A DNA stretch of 64,000 nucleotides from Microbacterium luteum (lineage in GTDB: Bacteria > Actinomycetota > Actinomycetes > Actinomycetales > Microbacteriaceae). The notes under the pieces were generated by a model. The model made no database searches. It saw nothing but the letters and a program-made list of their open reading frames with translations, and was not told the DNA's origin. Below are positions 1 to 8,915 of this stretch, in pieces; position 1 is the first letter of the stretch, and every line of letters begins with the position of its first letter. Both the position numbers and the translations under genes were made by a program. The stretch is taken from positions 434,001 to 498,000 of the forward strand of contig NZ_CP063814.1 of the NCBI RefSeq assembly GCF_015277875.1, in the 5' to 3' direction.

Positions 1-6
1 ATTCGC

Positions 7-993
7 ATGAAGCTCGCCGTGCTGGGGTCGGGGATGATCGTCCGCGACTTCCTGCCCCACGCCGCCGCCGTCGACGGCCTCGACCTCGTCGCGATCTGCG
101 GGCGTCCGGCGTCAGCCGATCGCCTCGCCGCGATGCGGGACGAGTTCGGCATCGACCGCGTGCACCTCGACCTCGATGCCTGCCTCGCAGATCCCGACAT
201 CGACACGGTGTGGATCGCGGTGCCGAACTCGCTGCACGCCGAGTATGCGCGCAAGGCCCTGGAGGCCGGCAAGCATGTGGTGTGCGAGAAGCCCTTCGTG
301 CTCGATGAGCGCGATCTGCAGGAACTGCGCGACCTCGCCGAGGAGCGCGATCTCATCCTCGTCGAGGCGATCAGCACGGTGTACCTCTCGAACTACCGCT
401 GGATCCAGGAGCACCTCGACAGCGTCGGGGAGATCCGCGTCGTGCAGTGCGACTACTCCCAGTTCTCGTCGCGCTTCGACCGGTTCCGGGCCGGCGAGGT
501 GCTGCCGGCGTTCGACCCGGCGCAGGGTGGCGGCGCGCTGCTCGACATCGGCATCTACACGATCCACTTCGTCGTGGGGCTTCTCGGGCTTCCCGAGAGC
601 GTGCAGTACACCGCCAACCTCGAGCGCGGCGTGGACACTTCCGGCGTGCTCGTGCTGGAGTACGGCGACCGCACCGCGGTGTGCGTGTGCGCGAAGGACT
701 CCGACGGCCCGATCCGCTCGAAGATCCAGGGCACCGACGGCTGGATCGCCGTCGACGGGGCGCCGAACGCGATGCCGGTCGTGCGATCCCAGCGCCGAGG
801 CGAACAGGTGCAGACCCGTGACCTGTCGGTGCATCCGCATCGCATGGTCGAGGAGTTCCGCGCGTTCGTCGACATGATCGCCCGGCACGACACGGCCGAG
901 CGCGACCGACGTCTCGACCACAGCCAGGCCGTGCTCGCCGTCGCCACCGCGGCGCGTCGGTCGGCCGGACTCCTCCCGAGCGACCCCTCATGA
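7..993 (+). CDS. Gfo/Idh/MocA family oxidoreductase
   Basis: A 328-residue NAD(P)-dependent dehydrogenase of the Gfo/Idh/MocA family, expected to oxidise a sugar or sugar alcohol in the cytoplasm. The N-terminus has a Rossmann glycine motif (LGSGMIV, residues 6-12). The EKP motif (VCEKPF), whose lysine is catalytic in this family, lies near residue 97. The GGGALLDIGIYTIHF stretch near 178 fits the active-site D-x3-Y/H segment. Length is normal. The ATG lies 6 bases from the window edge, so a slightly earlier start cannot be excluded. The stop overlaps the next gene's start by 4 bases (ATGA), so the two are translationally coupled. A dehydrogenase followed by a lactonase suggests sugar to lactone to acid; the substrate is unknown. 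Confidence 0.9.
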   Translation: MKLAVLGSGMIVRDFLPHAAAVDGLDLVAICGRPASADRLAAMRDEFGIDRVHLDLDACLADPDIDTVWIAVPNSLHAEYARKALEAGKHVVCEKPFVLDERDLQELRDLAEERDLILVEAISTVYLSNYRWIQEHLDSVGEIRVVQCDYSQFSSRFDRFRAGEVLPAFDPAQGGGALLDIGIYTIHFVVGLLGLPESVQYTANLERGVDTSGVLVLEYGDRTAVCVCAKDSDGPIRSKIQGTDGWIAVDGAPNAMPVVRSQRRGEQVQTRDLSVHPHRMVEEFRAFVDMIARHDTAERDRRLDHSQAVLAVATAARRSAGLLPSDPS

Positions 994-2027
994 CCCATTC
1001 CCTCGTGCTCGTCGCCAACGCCGGCGACGGATCCCTGTCGCTGTTCCGCTTCGACGGGGCAGCGCTCGAGCGCCTGTCGGTGACCGAGGGGCTGACGGGA
1101 TGCTCCACGTTCGCCGTCGATTCGACGCGCGACCTCGTCTACGCCGCCGTCAAGGGCGACCCCGCGGGCATCGTCACGCTCTCGCTCGACCGCGCAGCCG
1201 GAGTGCTGACGGAGGTCTCGCGGCGCGATCTGCCGCGGGGCGGCATGAACTACCTGGCCCTCACTCACGACGGCGAGGTGCTGCTCGGCGCCTCCTACGG
1301 CGGCGGGTACGGCATCCTCAGCACCGTCGCGGACGGCGTGGTGAGCGCTCCGGTCTCCGAGATCGCGTATGCGAACCTGCACGCGGTGCTGCCGGATGCA
1401 TCCGGTCGGTTCGCCTACTTCGTCTCGCTCGGCGACGATCTCGTCGCGCAGTACGCGATCACCGATGAGCCTTCGCTGGAGCCGCTGAGTCCGTCCACCG
1501 TCGCCTTCCCGCCCGGCATCGGGCCCCGCCACCTGGCGCTGAACGCCGCGGAGGACAGCGTCTACGTGCTCACGGAGTTCAGTGCCGAGATCGTGCGTCT
1601 GCACCGTGACCGGCAGAACGGGGTGCTTGTTCCGGACGGATCCACCGCGGCGCACGATGTCGCCGTCGGCCTGCCGCCCGGCGTGTTCGGAGGCAATCCC
1701 ACCGTCAACCCGGCGCTGTGGGGAGCCGACCTGCACTGGGGTGCCGGACAGAAGCATCTCTGGGCATCGGAGCGGTCGACGAGCAGTCTCGCAGCGGTGC
1801 CCGTGGCCGCAGACGGCTCCCTCCGTCCCGCCGAGACCTTCACGCCCACCGAGCCGCAGCCGCGCGGATTCGCGCTGAGCGCCGACGGCCGATACCTGGT
1901 CGCCGCGGGTGAGCGAAGCACGACGGTCTCTCTCTACGCCGTCCACGGGCAGCACCTCGAACTCCTCCAGCGCGCCGAGACCGGTGGCGGCGCGAACTGG
2001 GTTCGCTTCATCGAACCGCGCCTTTAG
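990..2027 (+). CDS. Lactonase family protein (6-phosphogluconolactonase-like beta-propeller)
   Basis: A 345-residue cytoplasmic protein with the repeated beta-propeller blades of the YbhE/Pgl-type lactonase family, e.g. the recurring LALTHDGEVL, HLALNAAEDSVYVL and GFALSADGRYLVAAGE segments. The family hydrolyses sugar lactones, as 6-phosphogluconolactonase or related enzymes. Length matches the family (about 340 residues). It starts at an ATG overlapping the stop of the upstream oxidoreductase, which strongly suggests it processes the lactone made by that enzyme. It converges with the MFS gene after a 21-base gap in which no clear terminator is visible. Confidence 0.88.
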   Translation: MTHSLVLVANAGDGSLSLFRFDGAALERLSVTEGLTGCSTFAVDSTRDLVYAAVKGDPAGIVTLSLDRAAGVLTEVSRRDLPRGGMNYLALTHDGEVLLGASYGGGYGILSTVADGVVSAPVSEIAYANLHAVLPDASGRFAYFVSLGDDLVAQYAITDEPSLEPLSPSTVAFPPGIGPRHLALNAAEDSVYVLTEFSAEIVRLHRDRQNGVLVPDGSTAAHDVAVGLPPGVFGGNPTVNPALWGADLHWGAGQKHLWASERSTSSLAAVPVAADGSLRPAETFTPTEPQPRGFALSADGRYLVAAGERSTTVSLYAVHGQHLELLQRAETGGGANWVRFIEPRL

Positions 2028-2048
2028 CGCCCGCACCGGCCGGATGCG

Positions 2049-3377
2049 TCACCAGGGGAGATTCCCCGGTCCGCCGACGTGCCGGATCGTGCGGCTGCGC
2101 TCGCGGATGATTCCCCAGGAACCGATGATCCACAGCGGCACCTGGGTGAGGAAGGCGATGCGGAACGCGTCCAGCGAGTAGGTCTCGGGTGTGCCGGCGC
2201 CCTGCAGGTCCATCGAGACGCCGATCATGAGGATCGCGATCAGCGCGGCGAGGAAGCCGCCGCCGTTGACGATGCCGGTCGCCGTGCTCAGGCGATGCGT
2301 CGGATTGAACGCGCGGGCATGGTCGAAGGCGATCATCGAGGCGGGTCCGCCCGAGGCGAGCGCGATGACGAGGATCACCAGCAGCCAGACCGGCGCGGCG
2401 CCGGGCCACACGATCACCGCGAGCCACGCGACGGCCTGGAACACCACCGTCGGCAGCACGAGCCAGCGCGACCGGCGCGTCGGGTGCCGTGAGGAGAGCG
2501 CCCCGAGGATCGGTCCGAACACGATGCCGGCGAGCACGAGCAGGGTCATGAGTCCCGACGCGGCGGCGGGCCTGAGCCCCTCGCCCGCGGTGAGGAACGG
2601 ATAGCCCCACAGCAGCACGAACGCCGTGCCCGCGAACGGGGTGGTGAAGTGCGACCAGAAGCCCAACCGCGTCGCCGGGTGGGACCACGACTCGCGGAAT
2701 CCCTCGCGCAGATCGGCCGCCGAACGCACGATACGCACCGCGCCGGTGTCGGTGTCGACGGCGGTGTCGAGCGGATCGTCGCGACGCTCGGGTGGACGAT
2801 TGCGGATGACCGCGAAGGTGAGAACCGCGAACAGCACCGTGAGTCCGGCGAGGCTGCCGAACGCGACGCTCCACGACGTGGCGTGCAGGAGGGCTGCCAG
2901 CGGCACGACGGCGACGATCTGACCCAGCTGGCCGATGATGCCCGTCAGCTGCACCAGGAGCGGTGAGCGCTGCGCCGGGAACCACGTGGCGATCACGCGC
3001 AGCACGCTCGGGAAGACCGCGGCATCGCCGGCGCCGATGAGCACGCGCGCGAGGATGCCGATCCCGACGGCGTCGGCGAAGGCCATGACGAGCTGACCGG
3101 TGGCCATGAGCACCATGCCGGCCGCGATCACCGGGCGCGCGCCGAGGCGGTCGAGGATCAGCCCCACCGGCACCTGGAGCGAACCGTAGACGGCGAGCTG
3201 GATGACGGCGAACATCGACAGCGCCGAGGCGTCGGCATCGAACCGGATCGCCGCGTCGACGCCGACGGACGACAGCGACGTGCGGTTCGTGATCGCGACG
3301 ACGTAGGCGGCGACCCCGACGATCCAGACCGTCCACGTACGCCAGCCGGGCGTGTGCAGGGCAGAGGGTGATGTCAC
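2049..3377 (-). CDS. MFS transporter
   Basis: A 442-residue major facilitator with about 12 predicted membrane spans. The loop after helix 2 (GLILDRLGARPV) matches MFS motif A (G-x3-D-R-x-G-R/A-R). A hydrophilic central loop (RNRPPERRDD..., about residues 192-222) separates the two halves. The start is GTG at 3377. Substrate cannot be told; the family moves small solutes with protons. It reads in the same direction as the two upstream genes (3429-5950) but is separated from them by 51 bases. Confidence 0.85.
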   Translation of the reverse strand: MTSPSALHTPGWRTWTVWIVGVAAYVVAITNRTSLSSVGVDAAIRFDADASALSMFAVIQLAVYGSLQVPVGLILDRLGARPVIAAGMVLMATGQLVMAFADAVGIGILARVLIGAGDAAVFPSVLRVIATWFPAQRSPLLVQLTGIIGQLGQIVAVVPLAALLHATSWSVAFGSLAGLTVLFAVLTFAVIRNRPPERRDDPLDTAVDTDTGAVRIVRSAADLREGFRESWSHPATRLGFWSHFTTPFAGTAFVLLWGYPFLTAGEGLRPAAASGLMTLLVLAGIVFGPILGALSSRHPTRRSRWLVLPTVVFQAVAWLAVIVWPGAAPVWLLVILVIALASGGPASMIAFDHARAFNPTHRLSTATGIVNGGGFLAALIAILMIGVSMDLQGAGTPETYSLDAFRIAFLTQVPLWIIGSWGIIRERSRTIRHVGGPGNLPW

Positions 3378-3428
3378 GTGCGACCCGTCGACGGTGGAGA
3401 TGATCTCGCGAGAGCGAGCGGATAAATC

Positions 3429-4061
3429 CTACTTTCCGGCGCTCGCCGTTGCGCCGAAGCAGTCCGCCGCGAGGGCGTCGGTGACGGCGGTGGCCGCATC
3501 GGCCCAGCGCGCGTAGTGGTCGGGATCGGTGTTGACCTGCACGGTGTGGATCGCCCGCGAGGGCGGCATCCGCTCCCAGCCCTCGACGGTCGCGAGCCGC
3601 GAGAAGAACAGGGATGCGGCGCGCGCGGGATCCATCCGCTCCTCGACCGTGCCCCACCAGTCCTGCTGCTGGAACAGCCCGATCGACGACGTGCGAGACC
3701 CGTCGGGGTTGCGGATGCCCGAGGTCTCCCAGTCGCCGTAGTCGAGATTGCGGAGCCCCGATTCGCCCATCGCCGCCATCACGCCCAGGCGCTGCCCGAC
3801 TTCGTCGAATCCGGCGTCGGCGCCGACCTCCATGATGGTCAGCGCATGGGCCAGCTGGTCTCCCGAGTACCCGGCGACGCTCGCCTCGCCGACCACGCCG
3901 GGCGCGGTGCACACCTCGGTCGGAGAATCGGCCACGTCGGCGGCGACGACGAGCCCCCACACGCCGAAGAATCCGGCGAGCGCCACGGTCGCGCCCACCT
4001 GCACGCCGACCACGCGGCGGCGTGTCAGGCGCCGTCGCCGTCGGCGTCGTGTCGGGCTCAC
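3429..4061 (-). CDS. Membrane-anchored or secreted lysozyme-like (SLT-type) protein
   Basis: A 210-residue protein with an unusually arginine-rich N-terminus (MSPTRRRRRRRLTRRR) followed by one hydrophobic segment (about residues 18-41), so probably anchored with its bulk outside. The outer part has MGESGLRNLDYGD, SIGLFQQ and RAASLFFSRL, which resemble the E-S-x-F/L, S-x-G-L-x-Q and x-A-x-x-Y/F motifs of lytic transglycosylase-like domains seen in Micrococcales hypothetical proteins. Muralytic activity is inference. The GTG start overlaps the stop of the P-type ATPase (GTGA), so it is probably translated from the same mRNA. Confidence 0.7.
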   Translation of the reverse strand: MSPTRRRRRRRLTRRRVVGVQVGATVALAGFFGVWGLVVAADVADSPTEVCTAPGVVGEASVAGYSGDQLAHALTIMEVGADAGFDEVGQRLGVMAAMGESGLRNLDYGDWETSGIRNPDGSRTSSIGLFQQQDWWGTVEERMDPARAASLFFSRLATVEGWERMPPSRAIHTVQVNTDPDHYARWADAATAVTDALAADCFGATASAGK

Positions 4062-5950
4062 TCCTCCAGTCCACCGCGCGCGCCTGGGAATCCCGTCCGG
4101 GTGCTTCGCGAGGGGAGGCCGCCGGTCAAGGCGCGGAGGGCGTAGAGGATCGTCGCGAGGTCGACCAGTTCCTGGATGAGCGCACCGGCCACGGCGGGGA
4201 TCGCACCCGTCATCGCGATCAGCATCAGGCCGATGCTCAGCGCGATGCCGATGCCGATCGCGGTGACGGCCACCCGGACCGTGCGACGCGCGATCGCGAT
4301 GCCGTCGACGACGCCGGAGAGCGAATCGACGAGCAGGACCGCGTCCGCTGCTTCGCCGGCGGCGGTGGCCCCGCGCGCCCCCATCGCGATGCCCACGTCG
4401 GCGGCGGCCAGCACCGGCGCGTCGTTGACGCCGTCACCGACCATCATCATCGGGCGAGGACGCATCTCGGCCGCGAGATGCACCTTCTCCCGCGGTCGCA
4501 GCTCGGCGTGCACCTCGGTGATCCCCACGTCGCGGGCGATGGAGTCGGCGGTCGCCGGCACATCCCCCGTCAGCATGGCCACCCGGCCGACGCCGTTGTG
4601 CGTCAGCCAGTTCACGACCTGGCGGGACTCCGGTCGCACCGTGTCGACGAACGTCAGGTGACCGGCGAAGCGTCCGTCGATCGCCACGTAGGCCGCGGCC
4701 TCGCCCGGTGCGAGGATCGCGCGCTGCAGCTCGGGCGCCGCCGCAGACACGAAGGCCGGCTTGCCGATGACGATGCGGTGTCCGTCGACGATGGCGGTGA
4801 CGCCGTCGGTCGCCGCCTCGCGAGCGGAGGTCGCGGCGCCCACGATCACACCGCGCTCCCGGGCGGCGGTGACGATGCCCGGCGCCAAGGCGTGGGTGGA
4901 GTACTGCTCGGCCGCCGCGGCGGCTCCGAGCACCTGCGACTCGGTGAATCCGGCCGTGGGATGGACCCCGGACACGGCGGGTCGCCCCGCCGTCAACGTG
5001 CCCGTCTTGTCGAACGCCGCGGACGCGACGCGGGCGAGCTGCTCGAGCACCGCCCCGCCCTTCACGATCACACCGGCATTCGCGGCGCGGGAGAGTCCGC
5101 CGAGGAACGCCACCGGCGCGGCGATGAGCAGGGGGCAGGGCGTGGCCAGCACGAGCACCTCGGCGAATCGGGAGGGATCGCCCGAAACTCCCCAGGCAGT
5201 GCCCGCCAGAACGAGCGATACTGCGGTGAACGGGATCGCGAAGCGATCCGCGAGGCGTTCGACCGGCGCGCGGGAAGGCTCGGCCTCGCGCACCAGGGCG
5301 ACGATCTGCTGGTACTGGCTGTCCCCGCTCGTGCGCGTGGCCCGGATGCGCACCGCGGCGGCGCCGTTCAGAGCTCCCGACGGAACGGCATCGCCCGTTC
5401 GCCGCTCGACGGGGATGCTCTCGCCCGTGAGCGAGGACTCGTCGAACACGCCGGTGTCGCCGAGGACGACGCCGTCGACCGGAACGATCTCCGCCGGTCG
5501 TACGAGCAGAACATCGCCCGGTGCGATGTCGTCGACATCGACGTCCGCGATGATCTCCGTGCCCTCGGGCGCGGCCCGCACGCGATGACCGGTGCGGGGG
5601 GAGCGGTCCAGGAGCGCGGTGAGCTCGCGGGTTGCACGGCGTCCGGCGAGCCGCTCCAGGGCGTCGCCACCCGCCAGCATCAGCACGATGATCAGCGACG
5701 CGACGTACTCGCCGACCGCGAGGGTGGCGACCATCGCGACCACGGCGAGGATGTCGAGTCCGACGTGCCCGCGCATCACCTGCCGCACCATGCCGACGAG
5801 AGTCCACACGACCACCGCCCCGACCCATGTCGTCGCGACGATGCGGGCCGCATCCCCACGGCCGGTCGTCGCGAGGACCAGCACGACCGTCAGCACTCCG
5901 GCGGTGACCGAGAGCGTGGCGTGCGAGCGGAGCGCGCGAAGGATGCGCAT
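4058..5950 (-). CDS. P1B-type heavy-metal-translocating ATPase
   Basis: A 630-residue membrane pump exporting or importing a transition metal with ATP. Visible motifs: actuator SLTGES, membrane TPCPLL with Cys272 (the CPx-type metal site), phosphorylation loop DKTGTLT (Asp314) and hinge GDGVNDAP. There is no N-terminal CxxC metal-binding domain: the protein begins close to the first membrane helices. Where P1B pumps normally have the nucleotide-binding HP dipeptide (S-x-H-P-L-A), this one reads STHALA. The ATG at 5950 was chosen because it immediately precedes the first hydrophobic segments; a longer reading frame upstream has no membrane or metal-binding features. Metal specificity cannot be assigned with confidence. 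Confidence 0.88.
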   Translation of the reverse strand: MRILRALRSHATLSVTAGVLTVVLVLATTGRGDAARIVATTWVGAVVVWTLVGMVRQVMRGHVGLDILAVVAMVATLAVGEYVASLIIVLMLAGGDALERLAGRRATRELTALLDRSPRTGHRVRAAPEGTEIIADVDVDDIAPGDVLLVRPAEIVPVDGVVLGDTGVFDESSLTGESIPVERRTGDAVPSGALNGAAAVRIRATRTSGDSQYQQIVALVREAEPSRAPVERLADRFAIPFTAVSLVLAGTAWGVSGDPSRFAEVLVLATPCPLLIAAPVAFLGGLSRAANAGVIVKGGAVLEQLARVASAAFDKTGTLTAGRPAVSGVHPTAGFTESQVLGAAAAAEQYSTHALAPGIVTAARERGVIVGAATSAREAATDGVTAIVDGHRIVIGKPAFVSAAAPELQRAILAPGEAAAYVAIDGRFAGHLTFVDTVRPESRQVVNWLTHNGVGRVAMLTGDVPATADSIARDVGITEVHAELRPREKVHLAAEMRPRPMMMVGDGVNDAPVLAAADVGIAMGARGATAAGEAADAVLLVDSLSGVVDGIAIARRTVRVAVTAIGIGIALSIGLMLIAMTGAIPAVAGALIQELVDLATILYALRALTGGLPSRSTRTGFPGARGGLEE

Positions 5951-6000
5951 GAGATCACCGTGGCACGCGAAGCCACCCGAGAAAAGAAATGCGGCGGGGG

Positions 6001-6027
6001 TGTCCATCTGGTGCACTGGTGTTCGTC
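6001..6027 (+). promoter_or_regulatory. Candidate ECF-type promoter for the YCII/sigma pair
   Basis: TGTCCA at 6001-6006 and CGTC at 6024-6027 are separated by 17 bases, the layout of an ECF sigma promoter (TGTC-type -35, CGTC-type -10), 50 bases before the YCII start. ECF42 sigma factors usually drive their own DGPF/YCII neighbours, so this may be the autoregulated site. It rests on two short boxes only. Confidence 0.35.
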
Positions 6028-6077
6028 GCTTCAGTGAGGGGCTGCGACGGGCGGCTCCCAGACCGAAAGGACACGCC

Positions 6078-6440
6078 ATGCAGTACATGCTCCTCCTCGC
6101 CAGCGCCCCCGATGTCAGTCCGCAGCCGGGAAGCCCCGAAGAAGCCGCGGAGATGGGTGAGTGGTTCGCCTTCGACCAGATGGTGAAGGACGCCGGGGTC
6201 TTCGTCTCCGGCGAAGCGCTCCACCCGCAGGACACCGCCACGTCGGTGCGCGTGCGCGAGGGCAAGACCGTCGTCACCGACGGACCCTACGCCGAGACCA
6301 AGGAACACCTCGGCGGCTTCTACGTGCTCGACGTCGCGAACCTCGATGAGGCGATCTCGTGGGCCGAGAAGGTCCCCAACGTCGACTACGGCTCGGTCGA
6401 GATCCGGCCGATCTTCGACGTGTCGCAGATGCAGCAGTAG
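6078..6440 (+). CDS. YCII/DGPF-domain protein
   Basis: A 120-residue cytoplasmic protein of the YCII-related family. It contains VTDGPYAETKEHLGGF (residues 71-86), a variant of the DGPF-x-E signature with Tyr for Phe, after the typical MQYMLLL first beta strand and a KDAGVFVSGEAL segment. DGPF proteins are the conserved partners of ECF42 sigma factors; their biochemical role is unknown, although a metal- or ligand-binding ferredoxin-like fold is known for the family. The next gene begins 2 bases after its stop and is such a sigma factor. Confidence 0.88.
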   Translation: MQYMLLLASAPDVSPQPGSPEEAAEMGEWFAFDQMVKDAGVFVSGEALHPQDTATSVRVREGKTVVTDGPYAETKEHLGGFYVLDVANLDEAISWAEKVPNVDYGSVEIRPIFDVSQMQQ

Positions 6441-6441
6441 C

Positions 6442-7657
6442 GTGCCGCATCCCGAGGTCGCCGAGGTCTTCGGTGCGCAGTGGCCACGGCTGGTCGCGAC
6501 CCTGCGCGCCGACCTCGGCGACTTCGATCTCGCGGAGGATGCCGCGCAGCACGCGTTCGCGGTTGCGTCCGAACGCTGGCACGCCGACGGGCTGCCGGGC
6601 GCGCCAGGCGCATGGCTGCTCACCGTCGCGCGCCGCTGGGCGATCGATCAGGCCCGACGCGACGTGCGATGGGCGCGGCGAGAAGACGATGTGCGTGCCG
6701 CGCTCGAGCTGCCGCAACGCGACCGCGGGCCGATCTCCGACGACCTGCTGGCGATGATCTTCGGATGCTGCCACCGCGCCCTCGACGAGTCGGCACGCGT
6801 TGCGCTGACGCTGCGTTACGTCGTGGGCCTGCCGACGGCCTCGCTCGCGCGTTCCTTCCTCGTCTCCGAAGCGACCATGGCGAAGCGCCTGGTGCGGGCG
6901 AAGAAGAAGATCGCGGCCAGTCGCGTGCCCTTCGAGGTCCGTCCCCGATCGCGACCTGCTCGCGGACTCCCTGGACGACGTGCTGAAGGTCGTCTACGTG
7001 ATCTACACGCAGGGGCACGCCGCGCCCACGGGTGAGCTCGTGCGCGGCGACCTGTGCGATGAGGCCCGCTGGCTGGCGGGCACGCTGTGCGACCTGCTCC
7101 CGGAGGAGCCTGAGGCCTGGGGGCTGGCATCGCTCCTGGCCTACACCGACGCGCGACGCCCGGCGCGACTCGACGCCGACGGCGAGGTCGTGCTGCTGCG
7201 CGACCAGGACCGCAGCCGATGGGATGCCGAAGCGATCGCGGCGGGACGGCGCCTGCTGGCACGCGCGCTCGCGCTCCGCCGCGTGGGGCCGTACCAGCTT
7301 CAGGCGGCGATCGCCGGTGCCCATGCGAGCGCACCGACCTTCGACGACACCGACTGGCGCACCATCAGGCGTCTGTACGCCGTGCTCGCTCGGCTCGAGC
7401 CGTCGCCGATCGTGTCGCTGAACGAGGCGGTCGCTGCCGCGCTGTCCGAGGGGCCGGAGTCAGGTCTCGCGCTTCTGTCGCCGATCGCCGAAGAACTCGA
7501 CGGATACCACTACTTCCATCTCGCGCGCGCCGACATGCTCGCCGCCACGGGGGAGCGGGGCGCGGCCCGTGCCGCCTTCGACCGGGCTCTGGCGCTGTGC
7601 GAGAACGAGACCGAGCGTCGGACGATCGCCAGGGTCGCCGCCGAGAGGACGCCGTGA
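6442..7657 (+). pseudogene. ECF42-type RNA polymerase sigma factor, frameshifted
   Basis: Two overlapping frames together make one sigma factor of about 400 residues. Frame 1 (GTG 6442 onward) encodes region 2 (DLAEDAAQHAFAVASERW, RARRWAIDQARRD-like) and region 4 (LALTLRYVVGL-type helix, SEATMAKRLVRAKKKI), then loses homology after VPFEV near 6939. Frame 2, from about 6941, continues with DLLADSLDDVLKVVYVIYTQGH and the long C-terminal TPR-like extension (DUF6596) to 7657. Removing one C from the CCCC run at 6943-6946 restores a continuous reading VPFEVRPDRDLLADSL. So this is either a true frameshift or a homopolymer sequencing error. The C-terminal extension is reported to be needed for ECF42 activity. 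Confidence 0.82.
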
Positions 7658-7681
7658 CAACTGCGGTTCTCTCCGAAGCGC

Positions 7682-7687
7682 TAGCCT
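7682..7687 (+). promoter_or_regulatory. -10 box of a leaderless VIT-family transcript
   Basis: TAGCCT lies 7 bases before the GTG at 7695. This is the TAnnnT-N6/7-start arrangement expected when transcription begins at the start codon, and it supports that start over the longer upstream reading frame. Confidence 0.5.
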
Positions 7688-7694
7688 GTCGCCC

Positions 7695-8429
7695 GTGAAC
7701 GCCGCCTCCGATGCCCCGGCCTCCTCTGCGCATCCCGACGAGCCCCACCGTGGTGGCCTCGCGCAGCGCCTGAACTGGCTCCGTGCCGGCGTGCTCGGTG
7801 CCAACGACGGCATCGTCTCGACGGCTGCGGTCGTCGTCGGCGTCGCGGGGGCGACCAGCGGAAGCCTGCCGGTGCTCCTGGCCGGCACGGCCGCCCTCGT
7901 CGGCGGAGCGATCTCGATGGCGCTCGGCGAGTACGTCTCGGTCGCCTCGCAACGTGACACCGAGCACGCCCTGATCGAGAAGGAACGGCGCGAGCTGGCC
8001 GAGGACCCGGCGGCGGAACTCGAAGAGCTCACCGGGATCTACCAGGCCCAGGGCCTCAGCCGCGCGACGGCCGAGAAGGTCGCGCGGGAGCTGACGGCGA
8101 AGGATGTTCTCGGCGCGCACCTGGCTGCCGAGCTGAACATCGACCGCGACGACGTCGTGAGTCCCTGGTACGCGGCCATCGCATCCGCCGTCGCTTTCAC
8201 CGTCGGCGCGCTCCTGCCGTTGGTGACCATGCTCCTGACGCCTCACCCCGAGCGGATCGCCCTCACCTTCGTCGCCGTGCTGGTCGCCCTCGCGGTGACC
8301 GGGTACGTCGCTGCGTGGATCGGGGGTGCGTCACGGTGGAAGGCGGTCCTGCGTACGCTCATCGGTGGGACGCTCGCGCTGGTCGCGACGTTCCTGGTCG
8401 GCTCGCTGTTCGGCACCACGATCGGCTGA
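7695..8429 (+). CDS. VIT1/CCC1 family membrane transporter
   Basis: A 244-residue membrane protein of the VIT1/CCC1 (nodulin-21) family of Fe(II)/Mn(II) transporters. The signature RLNWLRAGVLGANDGIVSTAAVVVGVAGA covers helix 1, followed by a second helix (AGTAALVGGAISMALGEYVSV), a cytoplasmic acidic region (residues about 98-150, with EKERRELAEDPAAELEEL) equivalent to the metal-binding domain of plant VIT1, and three C-terminal helices. It probably moves iron or manganese out of the cytoplasm. Start chosen by the -10 box 7 bases upstream. It converges with the thioredoxin gene. Confidence 0.88.
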   Translation: MNAASDAPASSAHPDEPHRGGLAQRLNWLRAGVLGANDGIVSTAAVVVGVAGATSGSLPVLLAGTAALVGGAISMALGEYVSVASQRDTEHALIEKERRELAEDPAAELEELTGIYQAQGLSRATAEKVARELTAKDVLGAHLAAELNIDRDDVVSPWYAAIASAVAFTVGALLPLVTMLLTPHPERIALTFVAVLVALAVTGYVAAWIGGASRWKAVLRTLIGGTLALVATFLVGSLFGTTIG

Positions 8430-8462
8430 CCCCGATGCCCCGTCGACGGCGTCGGTCGGGCG

Positions 8463-8843
8463 TCATGCCTCGGTGTCGCCCGCGGCCTGCTGCTCGGCGA
8501 TCTGGCGCCGAACGTCATCCATGTCCAGGCCCTTCACCGCGGTGATCACCTGTTCCAGGGCCGGCGCGGGAAGGGCGCCCGGCTGCGAGAACACCATGAT
8601 GCCTTCGCGGAAGGCCGCCAGGGTCGGAATCGACGTGATGCCGAAACCCCCGGCGAGCTCGCGCTGATCCTAGGTGTCGATCTTGCCGAAGACGACGTCG
8701 GAATGCTCGTCGGACGCCTTCTCGAAGACGGGTGCGAAGGACCGGCACGGTCCGCACCATTCGGCCCAGAAGTCGAGCAGGACGATGTCGTTGTCGGCGA
8801 TGGTCTCGCGGAACGAGTCCATCGTCACGGTCTGCGTTGCCAT
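8463..8843 (-). pseudogene. Thioredoxin with in-frame amber codon
   Basis: Reading from ATG 8843 gives a thioredoxin of 126 codons interrupted at codon 58 by TAG (bases 8672-8670). Before the stop: [10 protein letters not shown] with the redox pair Cys30/Cys33; after it: DQRELAGGFGITSIPTLAAF with the cis-proline at position 73, then a helix ending in GDTEA and a TGA at 8465-8463. The frame is intact on both sides. The homologous position is normally glutamate (KIDTEDQ-like), and GAG to TAG is a single base change, so codon 58 was probably GAG. The truncated 57-residue product would have the active site but lack half the fold. Sequencing error, recent mutation or suppression are all possible. 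Confidence 0.85.
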
Positions 8844-8915
8844 GGAAGCCGCCTCTCTGTCGGTTGCGGTCTTCTTTCCTCCAGCGTAGGCCGATGCCGC
8901 TTCATTCCCGAGGGG

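Noticed and set aside
8430..8462. A terminator between the convergent VIT and thioredoxin genes.
   Set aside because: Only short GC pairing is seen, no stable stem could be drawn.
8844..8915. A SigR-type promoter (GGGAAT) before thioredoxin.
   Set aside because: The -35-like GGGAAT is present at 8904-8909 on the minus strand, but no GTT stands at the required distance.
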